Under the pieces are notes generated by a model. It worked only from the letters and a program-made list of their open reading frames with translations. It ran no database searches and had not been told where the DNA came from. This document shows positions 1-14,001 of a stretch of 64,000 bases of DNA, one piece after another (within the stretch, counting starts at the first letter, position 1; every line of letters starts with the position of its first letter). The position numbers were made by a program, and so were the translations under genes. The DNA is from Acanthaster planci (lineage: Eukaryota > Echinodermata > Asteroidea > Valvatida > Acanthasteridae): contig NW_019091438.1 of NCBI RefSeq assembly GCF_001949145.1, positions 372,683 through 436,682 of the forward strand, in the 5' to 3' direction.

Positions 1-28
1 TTTTTTTTTTTTTTTTTTTTTTTTTTTT
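1..28. repeat. poly-T tract at window edge
   Basis: The window opens with 28 consecutive T. It may be the A tail of a retroposed element on the minus strand or a simple homopolymer; the edge position prevents a decision. Confidence 0.7.
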
Positions 29-3000
29 GTTGACAGACTCTCCGAAAGTGGTAAAGTAGCAGAAACCGTCTCACATTCGTCACTTGTCGCCGCATTAGAC
101 TAAACAGTCCCCGCTCAAGGAGCGGAGTCCAGAACAGCCCAATTCATTACGTACTTTAAACGTGCAGGGGTGACAATCTGTTCTGAAGAGGCCAGGGATA
201 CGAGTCTCTTTTTCACTGTCATGCCTTGTTGTCTCAGCTGTCGCTGACTTCTTCTTTTCCCCTGTTGTTCTATCAATGGCGCCAGTGTTTGTGAATCCCG
301 TTTGTTGAACCGTCACCAAGTCTGTTTCAGGGTTAATGTTAATTATGGTGTCACCGGGAGGTTTTCACTCAGGCCGATGATTGGAGGAGTAAGAGGCCGA
401 TTTGTTTCTTAAAGTGTAATTCAATGAATTTAATTCCTGCATTTTTTATTTCGTCTCAATTAAAAAGAATTTAAAAGGGACATTGGAACTGCCATCTCGC
501 GCATATGCGTTGTGTATGGTGCATGATCACTGCGCATTTACCGTGAGAGCAATGCAATGGATTTAGAACATTTGAGTAAAAAGTGCTACAGTGTAGCGAA
601 GAGCAATGAAAAGCAGTGTCAACGTTGAACTGAAAAGGCGGCAGCGCGAAACCCTGGGTCATTTCTAAACTTTGCATCGGCAAAGGATGTTTCTTTCTGT
701 TCCTATTTTTGTTCTGATTTTGATGAGTGGGAAAAGGAACATTCCCTGTGTTTCCTGTGACCCGCCGTCGTTTCGTCTTTGTCTGCGGGCGTGATCATTT
801 TTGTTAGCCTCTTTCAACAGGGAATGGCCATTACCCATCTATTGTCACGTCATCATAACCTCATAAACGTTGCCTTGCATCCAAAATATGCCTCTTAAAA
901 CACACCCGCATGTCTTTGGCGGTCCACGTCGTTAAAACCAAGGTGGGGGAAAAGTCGGTTAGAAACGTTTCGCTTCTCGAGTGGTAACGACTCTTGTTTT
1001 ATTTTTCTTGTCCGGTGAGAACACCGGGCCTGGTCTCTGGACGCACACAAAACCTGGAGTCCTTGTACATGGCAACATTTGGCGGCTGTATATAGTTTTA
1101 GTGGTCCCGAAATATTTATTCGTCATTTCAAGGTGAAAGAATACGAGGGCTGTTCGTTATATGTGGAACAGGTGTAACACGTCCGTGTCGTGGTGTTGTA
1201 ACCATTCCAACTTAGCCATGCGATCGTTACGACTCCGCTGACATATTGGTTGCTTCATGCATCGGGGGCGCAGTTTACTCTGGGTTTGGTGTGACCCTGT
1301 CAACTTTTTTGTGGGCGACTGAAGCCTTGTCACGAGCGTTCCATGCGCCTCATTTCGACGACGTTTAACCCTTTTATAACAAAAATGTGATTTTCCCCAA
1401 GTCGGTGTACGGTGGAACAGTTTTACCCTCCACACGATGATATTTTGACGACTATTTTCGTCGACATTGGCGTATGGGTGTGATGTAGACTGAATTGTAG
1501 TGCAAACGCTCCGTTTTTGGCTCGGGTGTATATGAGGCAGTTGGTGTTTGGGTAACGTGAAGGGAGCTTTCTAGTGAAATTAGTGCAGCTGAGGTGATCT
1601 GCACGTCCATTATTGCCATGAGCAAATGACCATAATGATTTCCGTGTGAAATATGAAAGAATAAAAGGACTTACCAGAAGCATCGTTTTATGCAACAGAG
1701 CAACCCCACACTTCCATGTAAGATTTGTTTTATTTCCCCCAAATAACTGCTCGATTGTCTAGCGGCCTCGTCGGATGTAAACACTGAGAATTTTCGTTAC
1801 CTCCAAAGCAAATAAACGAGTTAAAAGATGCGCCGTGAGATCTGTGGAGTGCGCCATTTTATGGGATTGATTTCACCCTAATGTTTTGTTGATATGAAAT
1901 GTAAATAGTGGGACAAGACATCGTTGACAGGCGGCAGGAGAGTACCGTGTATTAGTTGGCGAGGTGACGGGGCGAACGCGCCGGCTGACGGCAGCAGACA
2001 ACGGGCCTTTGTGGCTGCCAAGCTGTGGTCCTTGAGCTGAATGCTTATGCTGGAAGTCGCTGCCTTGCAGACAGTTTAAACAAACACAACACTGGCATAG
2101 TCAAAAGGGTGTTTGTTTTCTGTTCAAAGTTAGAAATGCACTCGCTTTGAGGCAGTCATCGTCATTCGTATATACCTTCGATTTAAAGCTAGGATTAGCC
2201 ACTAAAAGAGATTATGGGAACATTTTTACTGTCGAGAGAGGTGGCCTATTACAAAAAATGTTTCTGAATATTCTTTAAGCATTACAATGTACGGTAAACA
2301 AAATTCCACTAGTGTGTATCATTAGAGTTCTAATTTCATTGTTCAATCAATCACTCAATCGAAATGAAATCTCATTAGCCTAGTTCTGTTTATCAAAGAG
2401 AATGATTAATATTTCATGTACCTGTCAATTTCGTTAAGTATTCTACCGTTTTGGTTTGCACATATTTGATCCTCTATAAGAGATCTATTTTTCTATCTAA
2501 AGAATTTCTTACGTGCAGTGTAATAAGACTTGTTCAATGATATGTAAGAGGGGATCTACGAGAGATGCGGGTTTTCTCAGTACACCGAAGAATAGATATA
2601 TCTTATTTGAAACAAGTGCATTACATCAATACAAAGGAGACATGGAACTCAATAACTTCGTTTGTTTGCGAGAAATACTGTCCATGGGTGAACGAGCATG
2701 CGTACATAAACCATGAATTAATGACGAAAAAGGACATTTTTTTGAAATTCTGAAAATGATGTGGGTGGGATTTTTTTGCCAAAAGTGCCCCAAAGTGTGC
2801 GATTCAACCCCCCCTCCCGCCCTATAGTTGTCTTTTTAAAAAACTGACTTGGGGTCAGAGTTCAAGAGCAATCGTGCTGGTGGTCGTCTGCTCTTTATCA
2901 ATTTCATATTGGGCGGGAAAGTCTCAAGCGTCTGTCGCGCTCCCCAGAATTTACCGGGTCCGGATTGTTTCCAATCAGTTTTGTTTAAATTTGGAGCGCT

Positions 3001-6000
3001 CCAACTGCCTCCGGCAGCTCGTAAAAATGCTCGGATTAATCAGGACCGATTCCCATTCATCAATTTTTAGTGAATTCAATACAAGTTTAGAGCACCCCCC
3101 CCCGGTGCTATTAGGTTCTATTCACTCCCTTCACCGGTGGTTGAGTGTTGGAAAGAAAAAAAAAAGGGGGAAAGACGCGACTGGTTTTTGATTCAGTCTG
3201 ATGTTTGAAAGTTAGGAGAGGTTGTATTGAAAGTTGAACGTCCGCAGAGTAACATGAGAGAATGATTTCTGTTGATTTATGGCTCTAATATGCTTGCTGT
3301 GGTTTGGCGTCTGGCCCGCTCAGATCGGTTTGAAAATCGTAGTGTTTGTTGAAGCGGGAGGGATTTTGTTGAAACCTCGATCGGCTTTGCGTTTTGTCGT
3401 TTTCTTTGTGGCAGTGTCTCGGACACGCCGGTACGTTGCAGCTACGTTTTCAACATTATATTCCTCGTCTGGTCAAAGGTTTGGTGGGTTTTCGTTTAGT
3501 GTTTAGCTGTAAATGTTTGAAGAGATATCCTACAGCCCCACCCGTAGCCTGGAAGATCCTTACACGACAACTTTGACAAGTTTACGTAGTCTGGCTCTAT
3601 AGATCGTGTAAGAAAAAAGCAAAACTTACTTAACAAAGGGATGGGGATCCTAACAAGATGTAGTCGTCTGATAATCAGTAGAACTGAAAAATACTGGTCA
3701 GGGTAATACAGAATAAATGAACTGTTTTGCTGTTTTTTAGTATGTTTTTCCATGTTTCAAGGTTATAATATTTATTGATGTTTAGGAATTAATTTTATTA
3801 TGAGTTCCCAACGATCCATCTCCTTGACGTCAAATCAGAAAATGTTGACGGCATTCAGATCACGAAAAAGCACAACCCGATTCATGATTGTCCAACCGTT
3901 TATGGTGCCATTCTTAATTGAAGAACTTGACGAGACGCCGCCACGGCAGTGAATGTAATTTTTTATTGCCGCGGCATCAACGACAGGGGGCGCTCGGTGT
4001 CATTGCACTGTGCCAGGGGTCACGCCGCTGGCAAAAAAGTGCAACATGAAAACTTGAATGTCACGGAGCACGATGGGGTAAGGAGGGCGCCAAAGTGCAG
4101 GTGGAACCCTGAATGCATTGAATGATGGCAAGTAAGGGAGACTGGCTTTTCTTCTTCTCTTTGTTGCCCACGGGCGACTCGCTAAAGTGTGTGTTCCTCC
4201 CAATCGCCCAGGGAATACTGGCCGCGAAAAACGCGGGGAGCGAGAGAGCGGTTCGAGTCGGCCCAGGTCTGATCAGATCACGGCCGGCCCCCTGGAATGA
4301 AACACATACCAAGGAGTGATATTTCCGTCTTCCCGCGGTAAAGTTTGTCCACTCGGCGTTGCAGCACCACGCGGGGGGGGGTTGCGACTGGTGGCAAGTC
4401 AACGGTTGTCTGCTGCGGAGACGCTTCCAGACATTATTGTGCCGAATTTAACATCTTCCTGTTGAAAGTATATCCAGGAGACAATTGACAAGGCAGGCTT
4501 TGGGTAACCAGGATAATTATCAACTGGCAGCGCAAAACATCTGTTGAAAAGTACCGCCGATGTATGATTTGTTTTATGAATGTTACAGCACTGACGGTTT
4601 CGTTTCCATTTTTCCAGTTGAGGTTTGAGTAATTTGATTAAACCTATCTTGTCCACTCACACCCTTTCACGAAAAGGTTATGATATTTTTAACCTTTTTC
4701 CAACTGATATCGTTTTCCTCTCCAAATTTGATAACTGTTTCTTCCGAAGAAGCCCGGAGGGGTTCGCTGACCAACATGATAAACGAATACCTGCCCTTCA
4801 AACGCGGACAAAAATCCTCGCTTAAACCGGGCACAATGTGTATGGGCGTTGGTGCTCGAGTCTGTTAAATTCGAACTCTGTCATGTGTGGATGCAAACAG
4901 GTGGGTCCATACGGAACTGATTCGGGATGTGGTTTAGATGTCATGGAGCAAAACACTTCGTAGCAACTGCTTCTCTCCACTCGCGATGAAACTTGTTCCT
5001 GGTAGATATGCGTGATTTGCAGGTGTAATGCTCCTTCACAATTGAAAAGATTCTCAATTATCCAAATGATGCGACCAATCCACCAATTTGACACTGCAAG
5101 CAAGTTATGATTATGTGAAGGTTTTATAAGAATGCTGTGTCAAGCATTAATGACCATTCACCCCTGCCTAGCCTCTCCGTCCAGCCGAAGGCCTGTTTTA
5201 TAATAATTCTGCAAAACTGCGTCACCAAAACAAACACCCACTGGCTAATTGAAGAAATCCGCTCGAAGTGTCTGAAATCGGCGGAAGGGGCACCATGTTC
5301 GCCATAATTCAATTGGTGGGAGGAGGAATTGATGAAATCCGTGGATAATTTCTGAGAGAAAACCCAGGTGCTGTCAGGAACTGACTAGCGAATCGAACCG
5401 GCCTCCTTCAGCCGGTGAGACAGACCCCAAAATGCTCCCCCTGGACACTTTCAATTATATCACCTCCTCGGTGCTCGTTATTCGCGCGGTTGGAGATGGA
5501 CATGGACACTTGCTTCTATTGGCGAGGTCATTGACTGTCAGATCTGATTTGCCCTGATAAACAAAGTCTATCCAGGGGATTAACGGCGTTTAATTATCGT
5601 ATATCCCCGTCACTTTGCTGCTTATTACTGGCAAAATTAATAATGTGTCATCGTTATGAATCGACAGTCTTTCTTTGTGCATCTGTGTTTCGCTTGAAGG
5701 ATTTGTAAATTCAAACTTGATTTTTACCAACCACTCAGCAATAAGCAAATCTTGGCGTTTTGGGGATTTCGGTTCGTCTGCCTCGAAAACTTCATACTCC
5801 CTTTGTGATGGGGGGAAGGGTGCAAATGACGAAAAGCATGGGTCTGAAAGGATGTCAACTTGTTGTCCCAAACGTTTTGGTTTGTAGTCACCCGCAGTCA
5901 TTTGACCTGATAGATTATGTAACCAGCCTGTAGACTGCCGTTCGTGCCTGACATACATTATGTGCTGTGGGCTCAAAGGAACTTGAATTCCAGAAGCATT

Positions 6001-9000
6001 TCAAATAGCACATTTCATAGAAGTGCGCGCAAAATGATGGATGGTTCTGATTCCAGACGCGTGCTACCTTTTTCTGACAGGTACGAGAAACTACAACCTA
6101 TTTCTTTCTTTCTTTCTTTTTTGTTGAATGGCTGATTTTACTGAAGCGTGGGAAATACGTTTTTACAATTGTACTGAAACGTTATGTTTTGGGATCTCTT
6201 AACCTACAAATATATCGGTAGACTTCAAACGACAACCTATAACAAGTAGGGCAACCATCAACGGGTTTTATTTGGCAGGGTGAGATTTGATGCAATATCA
6301 CCTGAATGCGGGAGTTTCATCGGGATTTTTCATAATTTTAGATATTTTCAAATAATTTCTTTTAAAATATGGAAATTCCTGAGTTGGCCATTACGGAGTT
6401 TTTCATGTATAAAAGTTGATATAGAATGTCGGGTATTTTAAGGGGTGTCAGTAGCCTAACACAAAGGTATACCATAGACCCTACGATGCTGTAGGGTACT
6501 TTCCTCCCATTTCACCACAGAATTTTTGGTTATACATAAGGAACTAAAAAGGATTATTCCGTTTTTGAAGCCATCTTTCTTTGGTTTTGCCTGGACGCTT
6601 GCGCCGATGGTATATCACGCAGCGTTGGTATAATGACCTACCCCTTTAATACTTACTTCTGGCCGAGTTTCGCGTACAATCACGCCAGAACAGCAAATCC
6701 CAGGGAAATTTGCTGAGAGTGAAGCTTTCAACGTATCAACTGGTACTCACTGACTCACTCGTAAAAACCACCCTAGGCCTAGCGATGCTGAAAACGTTGC
6801 TATTTTAACCGAAGGCGTCTACACTGGCAAAGCGTTAGATGCTGGGGAGGGACAAGGGCATAAAAGAAAAGCTTCATGTGCTTCTTCGCGTGAGATAATC
6901 GCCCTTGAAGGAAGGGGAAATGTTGTGACTACCCCGAGTGGTTTTCCCGCCAAAATATTGTCACTTTGCATTAGGAAAAACAAAGCATGTTTGATTAATA
7001 AAGTCGCTCCTTCCTCATTTCTTGGCGGGCGTTTTCCTTCCTCGGGCCCCTTCTGCACCTGCGCATGACACAACAGTTTGACGATGAGCAGATTGGCTTT
7101 GTGTTAGCAACAAGCGTGATGCTTCCCTGTGTGCAACGACCTGGCTTAGCAAGCGTGGTTTAATTACTGCCGACAGAGGGCGGTATAGGGCACTCGTAAT
7201 GGTCACGGTCTGCACAAGCGTGCAAAAGACATAGCAACTGACGTTTTGGTGCAGTTTGAATGAAGTTTGGTGTGGAGTTCTTGTATTGCTCTCAAATGAA
7301 AAGTCTTTGCTAATGGCTTTTCAAAACATTTTTATGCCTCCACTGTGGCAGTAGGGCAGTACTCTTCCTCTTGATAAAGGGACTTCGAAAATGTATGAAT
7401 TGTTCAAAATGTAGTGATTTTTTTAATCTCTAAAACAGCGAAGAAATATCGCTTGCTTTCTAGAAGGAAACTTGGCAGTTCCTATATTACCCATACGTGA
7501 TGTTTTGAGCGTCCGTTTGTCAAACTGGAGCTGTCATTCGAAATGGATCTTTAATCAGAACAATTCGATTCATAAGGACCCTGGTGAGATGGATATTTTG
7601 AACAGACCGGTGAGAAGTCAGTTTGAGCAGCGGGCAACTACAAAGTGCCGCTCCCAATGCCCGGGGGGCTCGTTTTCTTTGATCGAATGGCAATTGCTAA
7701 CTATTCCCCATGCGACTGACCCTGGCGGTAGTTATACACCGTTCCCCCACAAGAAAGGGGAAAAATTGCCACCGAACTTCAGACAAAGCGTCATATGTCC
7801 GTCATTGCCCTGCGCTCAACCGCGCAACCTCCCCCTCACAAAAGAAGCTTTCTCATGTCCGTTACCGCCATTCCCCAAAGCCAGATCCATCATACTTAAA
7901 TGTTTCTCTTGGAATTGCCATTTTTTTCGCAGACGAAAAGTGAGCCGTCTTTTGGGATGAATTATGCTGATTGAACGTAGTGGGTTTGGCCCTTGGAATG
8001 AAAAGGAAAACCGCGAACTGAAGTTTGCGGTTTCAAGGGCTTTTAGTGCCTATTTTTCACCACCGTGAAATCATATTCATTGATTTTGGAGCGCTGACAT
8101 GTTTCCAATTATCATACCCCCTTCCTATTGTCATAACCAACTTCCTGATTTGGTTTCAGACTGGCTGTTAATGTGTTTCATGATACTAACTTTACTTCAT
8201 TAAATACATTGTGATTTCTTATGGTTGGATTGCTAACGAGCATAGTATAATCATGAAAAAACACGACCTATAACGGAGTCACTGCTCTTTAATTCTTTTT
8301 TCTTTTGATATTTTAAAATCTTAATCCAGCCAAATAAGTAGTCTTGGATACTAAACTGCTACAAAAGCTAAAAAAAAACCTCCACCCAGTCCTTAAATTT
8401 TGTAACACTTTTAACAGTTCCTCAAACCTGTCATAAATTTCCACAGCAACCCATCTCTACATTTCTATTCATCGGTGTGAGTTTGTTTCTGCATTCAATT
8501 GGGGACCCTAAACAATAGAGGACAATAATGTCCCCGATTGACAACTGTGTACAAAACATATGGGTGGTCTTCTAAAAAAGTTAAAGTACAAACAAAAGAG
8601 GAACAATAGGGGGTCCCCGGTTGCAGGCAAATACACACTTGTGTGGGTGTGTGTGCGGGCGTGGCATACATAGTGTGGACCTCTGCACAAAAGAAGTCCA
8701 CATAATGTAGGGTACGATGGTGTTGAGTGTGTTTGTGTATGTGATCATAACTGGTAAAGGATGGCTTTTGTTCCCATAGTCACCTTTCACTGTTCTGCCA
8801 AACCAGACTTTTGGGGGAGCGATCAACTGATACCCCACATTAGGGCTTGCACTGAAAAACGAAGCCTTTTCTCTTGGTTGTTCCTGAAAAGAGATAACCA
8901 AATCCGACTAAACATAATCACACTGCATTCGGTGATGAAAAACACCGTCAATTGTTCATTAAACTGTTCGTCGATGGAAAGGCATGTCACGCCGTAGTTG

Positions 9001-9500
9001 AAAATCAGGGTCCTACGGTCGTCGCGAATATTTATTTCTTAAAAAAAACGCGTGTACCTGAAAAGGGCTAGTCATCAGGGACACAGAAAAAAGTTGGCCA
9101 GCAAAGAAATGCAATTAAAGGGAGTGAAGAGTGCACATCGTCAGTTTTCGCAAAGTCAGTGGATAACACGGTGTTGTTTGCGTCAACCCTTGTTCTAGGC
9201 AAACATGGGAAATGTTTCGGGATAAAGGATTTGTCGGGCTGGATCAAATGCAAGTGCCAACAGCTTATTATCAGGTTAGAAGTGCTAAGAGAGCATGACA
9301 TTTAAAGAACAAACATGTGTTAGAGCAGATAATGATCCAGTCCCAAATTGGTATCGACTTGCTTGCCAGGATGTTTGAAGAAGAGAATTTTCTTGCAAGT
9401 TGAGCAAAGAAAATGCTTTCTTCAAGCTATTAGACATTAAGGCTGTCCCCCAAAGTGCAACTTCTCCCTAGTGTGAACCCGAGCGGACAGTTGGGGTACA
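29..9500. other. non-coding stretch, no supported gene
   Basis: I see no gene here. Open frames are short, many begin at non-ATG codons, and none resembles a known family. Contents are AT-rich patches (about 2280-2480, 6290-6420), G/C homopolymers (about 2805, 3097, 4371), a short TTTC microsatellite near 6103-6120, a GT-rich patch near 8639-8660, and a possible SINE remnant at 5325-5455. The frame at 5590-5976 (minus) has protein-like composition but starts at a non-ATG codon and matches nothing I know. Confidence 0.5.
5325..5455 (-). repeat. possible tRNA-derived SINE remnant
   Basis: On the minus strand, 5389-5399 reads GGTTCGATTCG, close to the RNA polymerase III B box (GGTTCRANNCC). Beside it at 5397-5416 is a perfect 6-bp stem (ACCGGC/GCCGGT) with an 8-base loop. 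The sequence beyond resembles the conserved tails of tRNA-derived SINEs. There is no convincing A box and no folded tRNA, so this is a repeat remnant at best. Confidence 0.3.
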
Positions 9501-9890
9501 GACTTACTTGAGGAGACGCCATAACTTCGGTGGCTCTGCACCGGCACCCAGCACATTCTTCAGCTTGACGCGCGCGTGCATTTAGGTAGTGACGGCATCC
9601 TGCGGCAAGGACCTAGCGCATGTGCAGTGAAGTTGAAGCGCGAACGACCCTATAGTCAACAGTTGTCAGGTCGTTAGGCCGAAGGGGAGAAAAGGTGGCC
9701 GCAGGAAGGGCAAAAATAGCAAAAATTAAGGTGAAAATGGTCATTTGCTAGTGAAATACTGTTTTCCGGCATTTTCCTTATAACTGGTCCTCTGTGCACT
9801 GTGCTATTAAAAGTCGTTTATGGGAACCGACGACCGACGCTGGTTGCAAATTGTTGACTAGGCTTGTCCAACCATCATCGACTATCGTGC

Positions 9891-9940
9891 GTTCGATCAG
9901 AGATAGTCAAACTGTGGTTAACTATGGTCCTTGATCGAAC
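9891..9940. repeat. inverted repeat / hairpin
   Basis: The 9-bp arms GTTCGATCA (9891-9899) and TGATCGAAC (9932-9940) are exact reverse complements. Inside them, ATAGT and ACTAT can form a second short stem. The total length is 50 nt, which is short for a microRNA precursor. Confidence 0.5.
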
Positions 9941-10671
9941 TTGCCCGTGTTGGTTGAAGAGGTACATGTACATGTATGTAACGCGTGCAACATCTGTTCA
10001 CCAGCGTTGTAGCGCCGCAGCAATGGTTTCTATCTCTCGTTGCTGAATACACTGAGGCAGAAATTTGAGCAACACGACACAACAAACAGCCGCATAAACA
10101 ACTGCACCCCCAAAACAACAACAACAAATAGCAACCGAACCAGCTTCAATAAAAATAAAAAAGCAACAATCAATGCTCTTATTTAAACACAGCCCACAGT
10201 GCTTCAACACAGGATCTGGGTAGGACCTCACCACAGTATCACAGCCTTAACTGTTCTCTTGCGCACTAAAAGTGAGAAGAGAAAAATATCTTCAACCTGC
10301 TGCAAAAATCATTCCGGGTACTTCATGCAAGGCCGGTGGCGGGATTGGTTCCGCATCGGCGGGCCTGTCACACCTTGTTGCGAGGATGGATGGAGCCGAG
10401 AGCTTGAGGGACATACCTTGTTGTTGATGCCGGCTTAGTGGTCAGTCAAAGACCGAGACATGCGGGATGCGGGAAGGAAAGAAGGTCGAGTGGGAATTGT
10501 GGCTCCAATTTACCCTGCTGTTCGCGTTGACTGCGCGCACGTCACGCGTCACGCGTGCAGTCAGTGAACAGCATCACTAAGATGTACTTTGATTTCTGGG
10601 TCAAACAAAACTGATGATTTAATAAAAAAAAAACGAAAATAGGGGTAATAACAGATCAGATTCTCAATGAT

Positions 10672-11085
10672 AACCTCAACCAATGGGTCATCCATCGTGG
10701 ATGGCGCAACTTTGAATATTTAAGTGTAGATAAAGGTATATTTATAAGAAATCATTTAAAAGAAGTTAGTCCAAACTGCAGCAAAATAAATGTTATTTAT
10801 GTAAGAGCATTGAACAGGTACATGAAGACGTCGATTTTTACCGGGGTACTGACATTTAAAAAGATTTGTTTGCAAGCACCTTCAACCGTCATCTTTTATT
10901 GAACGTTTTTCCTTTGTCTTTTTTTTTTTTTGAACAGGTAATTGCTGCGTTAGAGCATTATGAGTTAACTCGCTGGAAGCCAGGCGACAGTAAGAAAGGA
11001 CGTAAGACCGTTTGGCGCGGCGCACGGCAGCTGTAGTTCCTCTTCACATCTCGGTAACAACCTCAACGAATGGGTCATCCGTCGT
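10672..11085. repeat. 27-bp direct repeat pair
   Basis: The segment 10672-10698 recurs at 11059-11085 with 25 of 27 bases identical. Both copies share AACCTCAAC and AATGGGTCATCC, and they lie 387 bp apart. The flanks diverge quickly. This may be a short dispersed element or an old local duplication. Confidence 0.6.
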
Positions 11086-13993
11086 CGGGCTCGCCCAGGA
11101 CGACTCCTGGGTTTGCACCCTGCTTTTACACCTAGACAGCGACGTGTACAGTGGCATCGCCCATCTCATGCATGCAGCGATCGTATCCTAAGATCACAGA
11201 TCCTGCTAGAGTTGAGGTTTCTTTCCTGATTCTGGAACAGCTTCAAAGGAACATATTTTACAAAAACAGTAGTGATCCTAGAGGTGGGGACTTTCTATTC
11301 ATGGTGAGGACTACGTTGAATGTTGAGGTTCCTGGCGTAGAATAATCCTCTGGTACAACTTTAGTACAAGGTGCATGTACGTGTATATATACCAGCACGT
11401 ATTGCTGTATTCGAAAGTTCAAAAATCAGCACTGGCAAGTATTGTTTTGAAGGTGGAGCCTACTATATGCACTTGCATGTTATACAAATATTTACTACTA
11501 GTGTTAAGTAGTCCTTCAAAAATAGCGACCCCAGTAGGCTATGCTCTGAATATGGACACGACACCTTCAAAGTTCATACACTAAGGGTGATCTTTCTCTC
11601 GAGATGTTTGTCGGAAAGCTATAGTGGAGGAGATTAGTGGAGGAGACAGGTTCTTAGGGGATTTTCGAGGGACAAACATGAGATCCGACACGGAGACACG
11701 CCCACATCTCAACAGCTGTGACCCCATTTTTATCCGCCCTCCCGTCCGGGCGAGCACGTGTCTCTAAGGATCGGATAGCGCGATCTCCGCGCTAGGCACT
11801 CCAGCACAATGTTGCATCATTTCACGCCCTTTCACATTTCACTTGTCACCGTGTCATTGCAACCGCAGTGCCAGCTGCGAAGTCATAAGAGCTATGGCGG
11901 CTGTTCTTTTGAGTGTTTCTGCCCAATTACGCAACCTCACTGTGTCATCTAAGTTAAGACAGCACGAACACTGTGTCATCTGGTGCTCTGGGCCATCCTG
12001 TCCCATCAAACAACAGAGCCACATGCAACAGCTTAAAAAGTTACTCTCTGAATCTGTATCTATGCTGCCAAGCAAGATCACCCTTGAATCGTGTAACAAT
12101 CCGGGGATCTGTAATATAAACAAACCACCATCGATGACAATGACCCTCACTCAAAACCTTAACAGCTCTATCATGCAAAGATCAAATTTATGCTTGTTCT
12201 ACCGCCTGTCAATCTGTTTAGTTTTTGGCGGGGGGATTTTTTTTTATCAATCTTCCTTCCCAACTCAGCCCCCTGTTGTCAGTTGTCATTTTTTAAGTGA
12301 TAAGGGTAAGGGATTTCTGATTTGGAGTTGGCGATTTTGGGGCCTATTTACAGGTCTCGGACTTTGTTGTATTGCCCATCTACCAAACTTCTTCCATTTC
12401 ATTAGCACAGCGAAACATTCCCTCGGTCCCAAGGTCAACTCTCATTCGAAGCAGTGCGAGTGGAGTATACCAGTCAACCGACCCGGGGTTTAGTTGCACA
12501 TCAGACAAAAAGTGGATCGAAGCATCACTGGGCACTGGACTTGAGTATACATGTGCGAAGCCCTTATCAAAAGGTCTGATTGACTCCCGTTAGATCTTGC
12601 ATTCTAAATATACATGACACATGGCATTGGGTTCAGTCTTGTTTTATGTACTATGACGTGACATAGGCATAGTTTGGTCACTATCCCATTGTCAAGCCTG
12701 TTTTGTGACCCAATTTATCAAAAGAAGTCACAGGCCGCCAGAGCGAATTTTTAGTTACACGCCTTGTCTTTAAATGAGTCTGGCTCAGTGAAGTCAGTGG
12801 GAACTGCTAGTATCCACACTTTTCTCTGATCCACTTTGGTGTCTATTTTTCATCGCGATGCCAAGTCTAGCTGACTCTCTGAAATGAAGAACTCGGTTCG
12901 CTCTTTCTAATGCAGGCTGAAACAGATTTACCGACAACAGGTGGTCTTGAGTTGAGACTCATTTGCTTGGATTTGGTCACGATCGGTCCTGGGTACCAGT
13001 CAGCCACCGTTCATCGCCGAGTTATTGCACGTACGTCGTACCAGACCGATTGGCAAAAATAGTCGTCTCGACACTTATGCCACTCCTTAAAACGCGCCAC
13101 TCCTGATGCACGGTTACGGTTGCCGAGGCAACAGTTTCCCCTCTGTCACAACACGCACTTAAAAGGGATCAACACTTTCTGCCACCAATAATAAGTGGGG
13201 CAGCCTAGTTCTGCTTCAGCGCATCTGGATTTTTGTGGCGTCACCCGTGCCCATAGTCAGAAAATTCTGGACAGGAAAGAGCCGAGTTCACGATGTACTG
13301 ACTACGATTAACATACACAAAGAGAGTTACGAGGGAATTTGGGCAATTGTTGCTGTCGAATGTCGGGAGCAGTTTGTTACTTGCCTTCAGATTGCTGCTT
13401 CAAAACTAAGATTTAATTCTACAACTATGTGGATCTTTAATTTGTGGGCAGCCACGTTGGTTGACACCTTTTTTTTCCTGGATTCCTTGCCGTTGAATTA
13501 CGATATTGAAACAAAACTTTTAATAATTGCCACTGTATACCCGGGCAAAAGACGAATACACCAACGAGTGCGTTTACTTTTCTGGAGAGAATGTGCAAAG
13601 TTTCTTTTTCTTATCGTGCACACAAGTCGTTTAAACCTTACACTTATGCTATTCAAAAAAAAATTGATGAGCCAGAGATAAAAAAAATGGCAGTTTGTTT
13701 GAAGAAAGACAACTTGATCGCAGAACAGAATTATGGCGGGTACATTTAGATTTGCCGATGTAGTTATGATGCTGAATATCGAGTCTCGATGACGGAGTGT
13801 GTGTTATGAACAAACATTGGGTACGATACGTGAAACGGAGACTAATTTGGTCTCATTCAAACTTTTCATCTGCTTATGTGTTTTTTGTTTTATTTTGCTT
13901 TGGGTTTTTTGCTTTACATGACCTTTTTTTTTCAAATACCTTGCCAAAATACACGCAGCGCATTATTTTAATCCGCATTCCCAACTGCGTCGA

Positions 13994-14001
13994 TGACGTC
14001 A
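13994..14001. promoter_or_regulatory. perfect CRE palindrome TGACGTCA
   Basis: This is an exact match to the 8-bp palindromic CREB/ATF site. No gene start is recognised nearby, so function is unproven; chance occurrence is possible. Confidence 0.25.

Noticed and set aside
4250-4265. tRNA B-box-like GGTTCGAGTCG
   Set aside because: No cloverleaf can be drawn around it and the last conserved CC is missing.
5590-5976. 128-codon open frame, minus strand, with protein-like composition
   Set aside because: It starts at a non-ATG codon and matches no family I know. It could be a terminal exon, but nothing else of such a gene is visible.
7472-7960. 162-codon open frame, plus strand
   Set aside because: It begins at a non-ATG codon, has no recognisable domain, and fits chance length for this composition.
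13235-13681. 148-codon open frame, plus strand
   Set aside because: It starts at GTG, shows no domain, and its composition is like translated AT-rich non-coding DNA.
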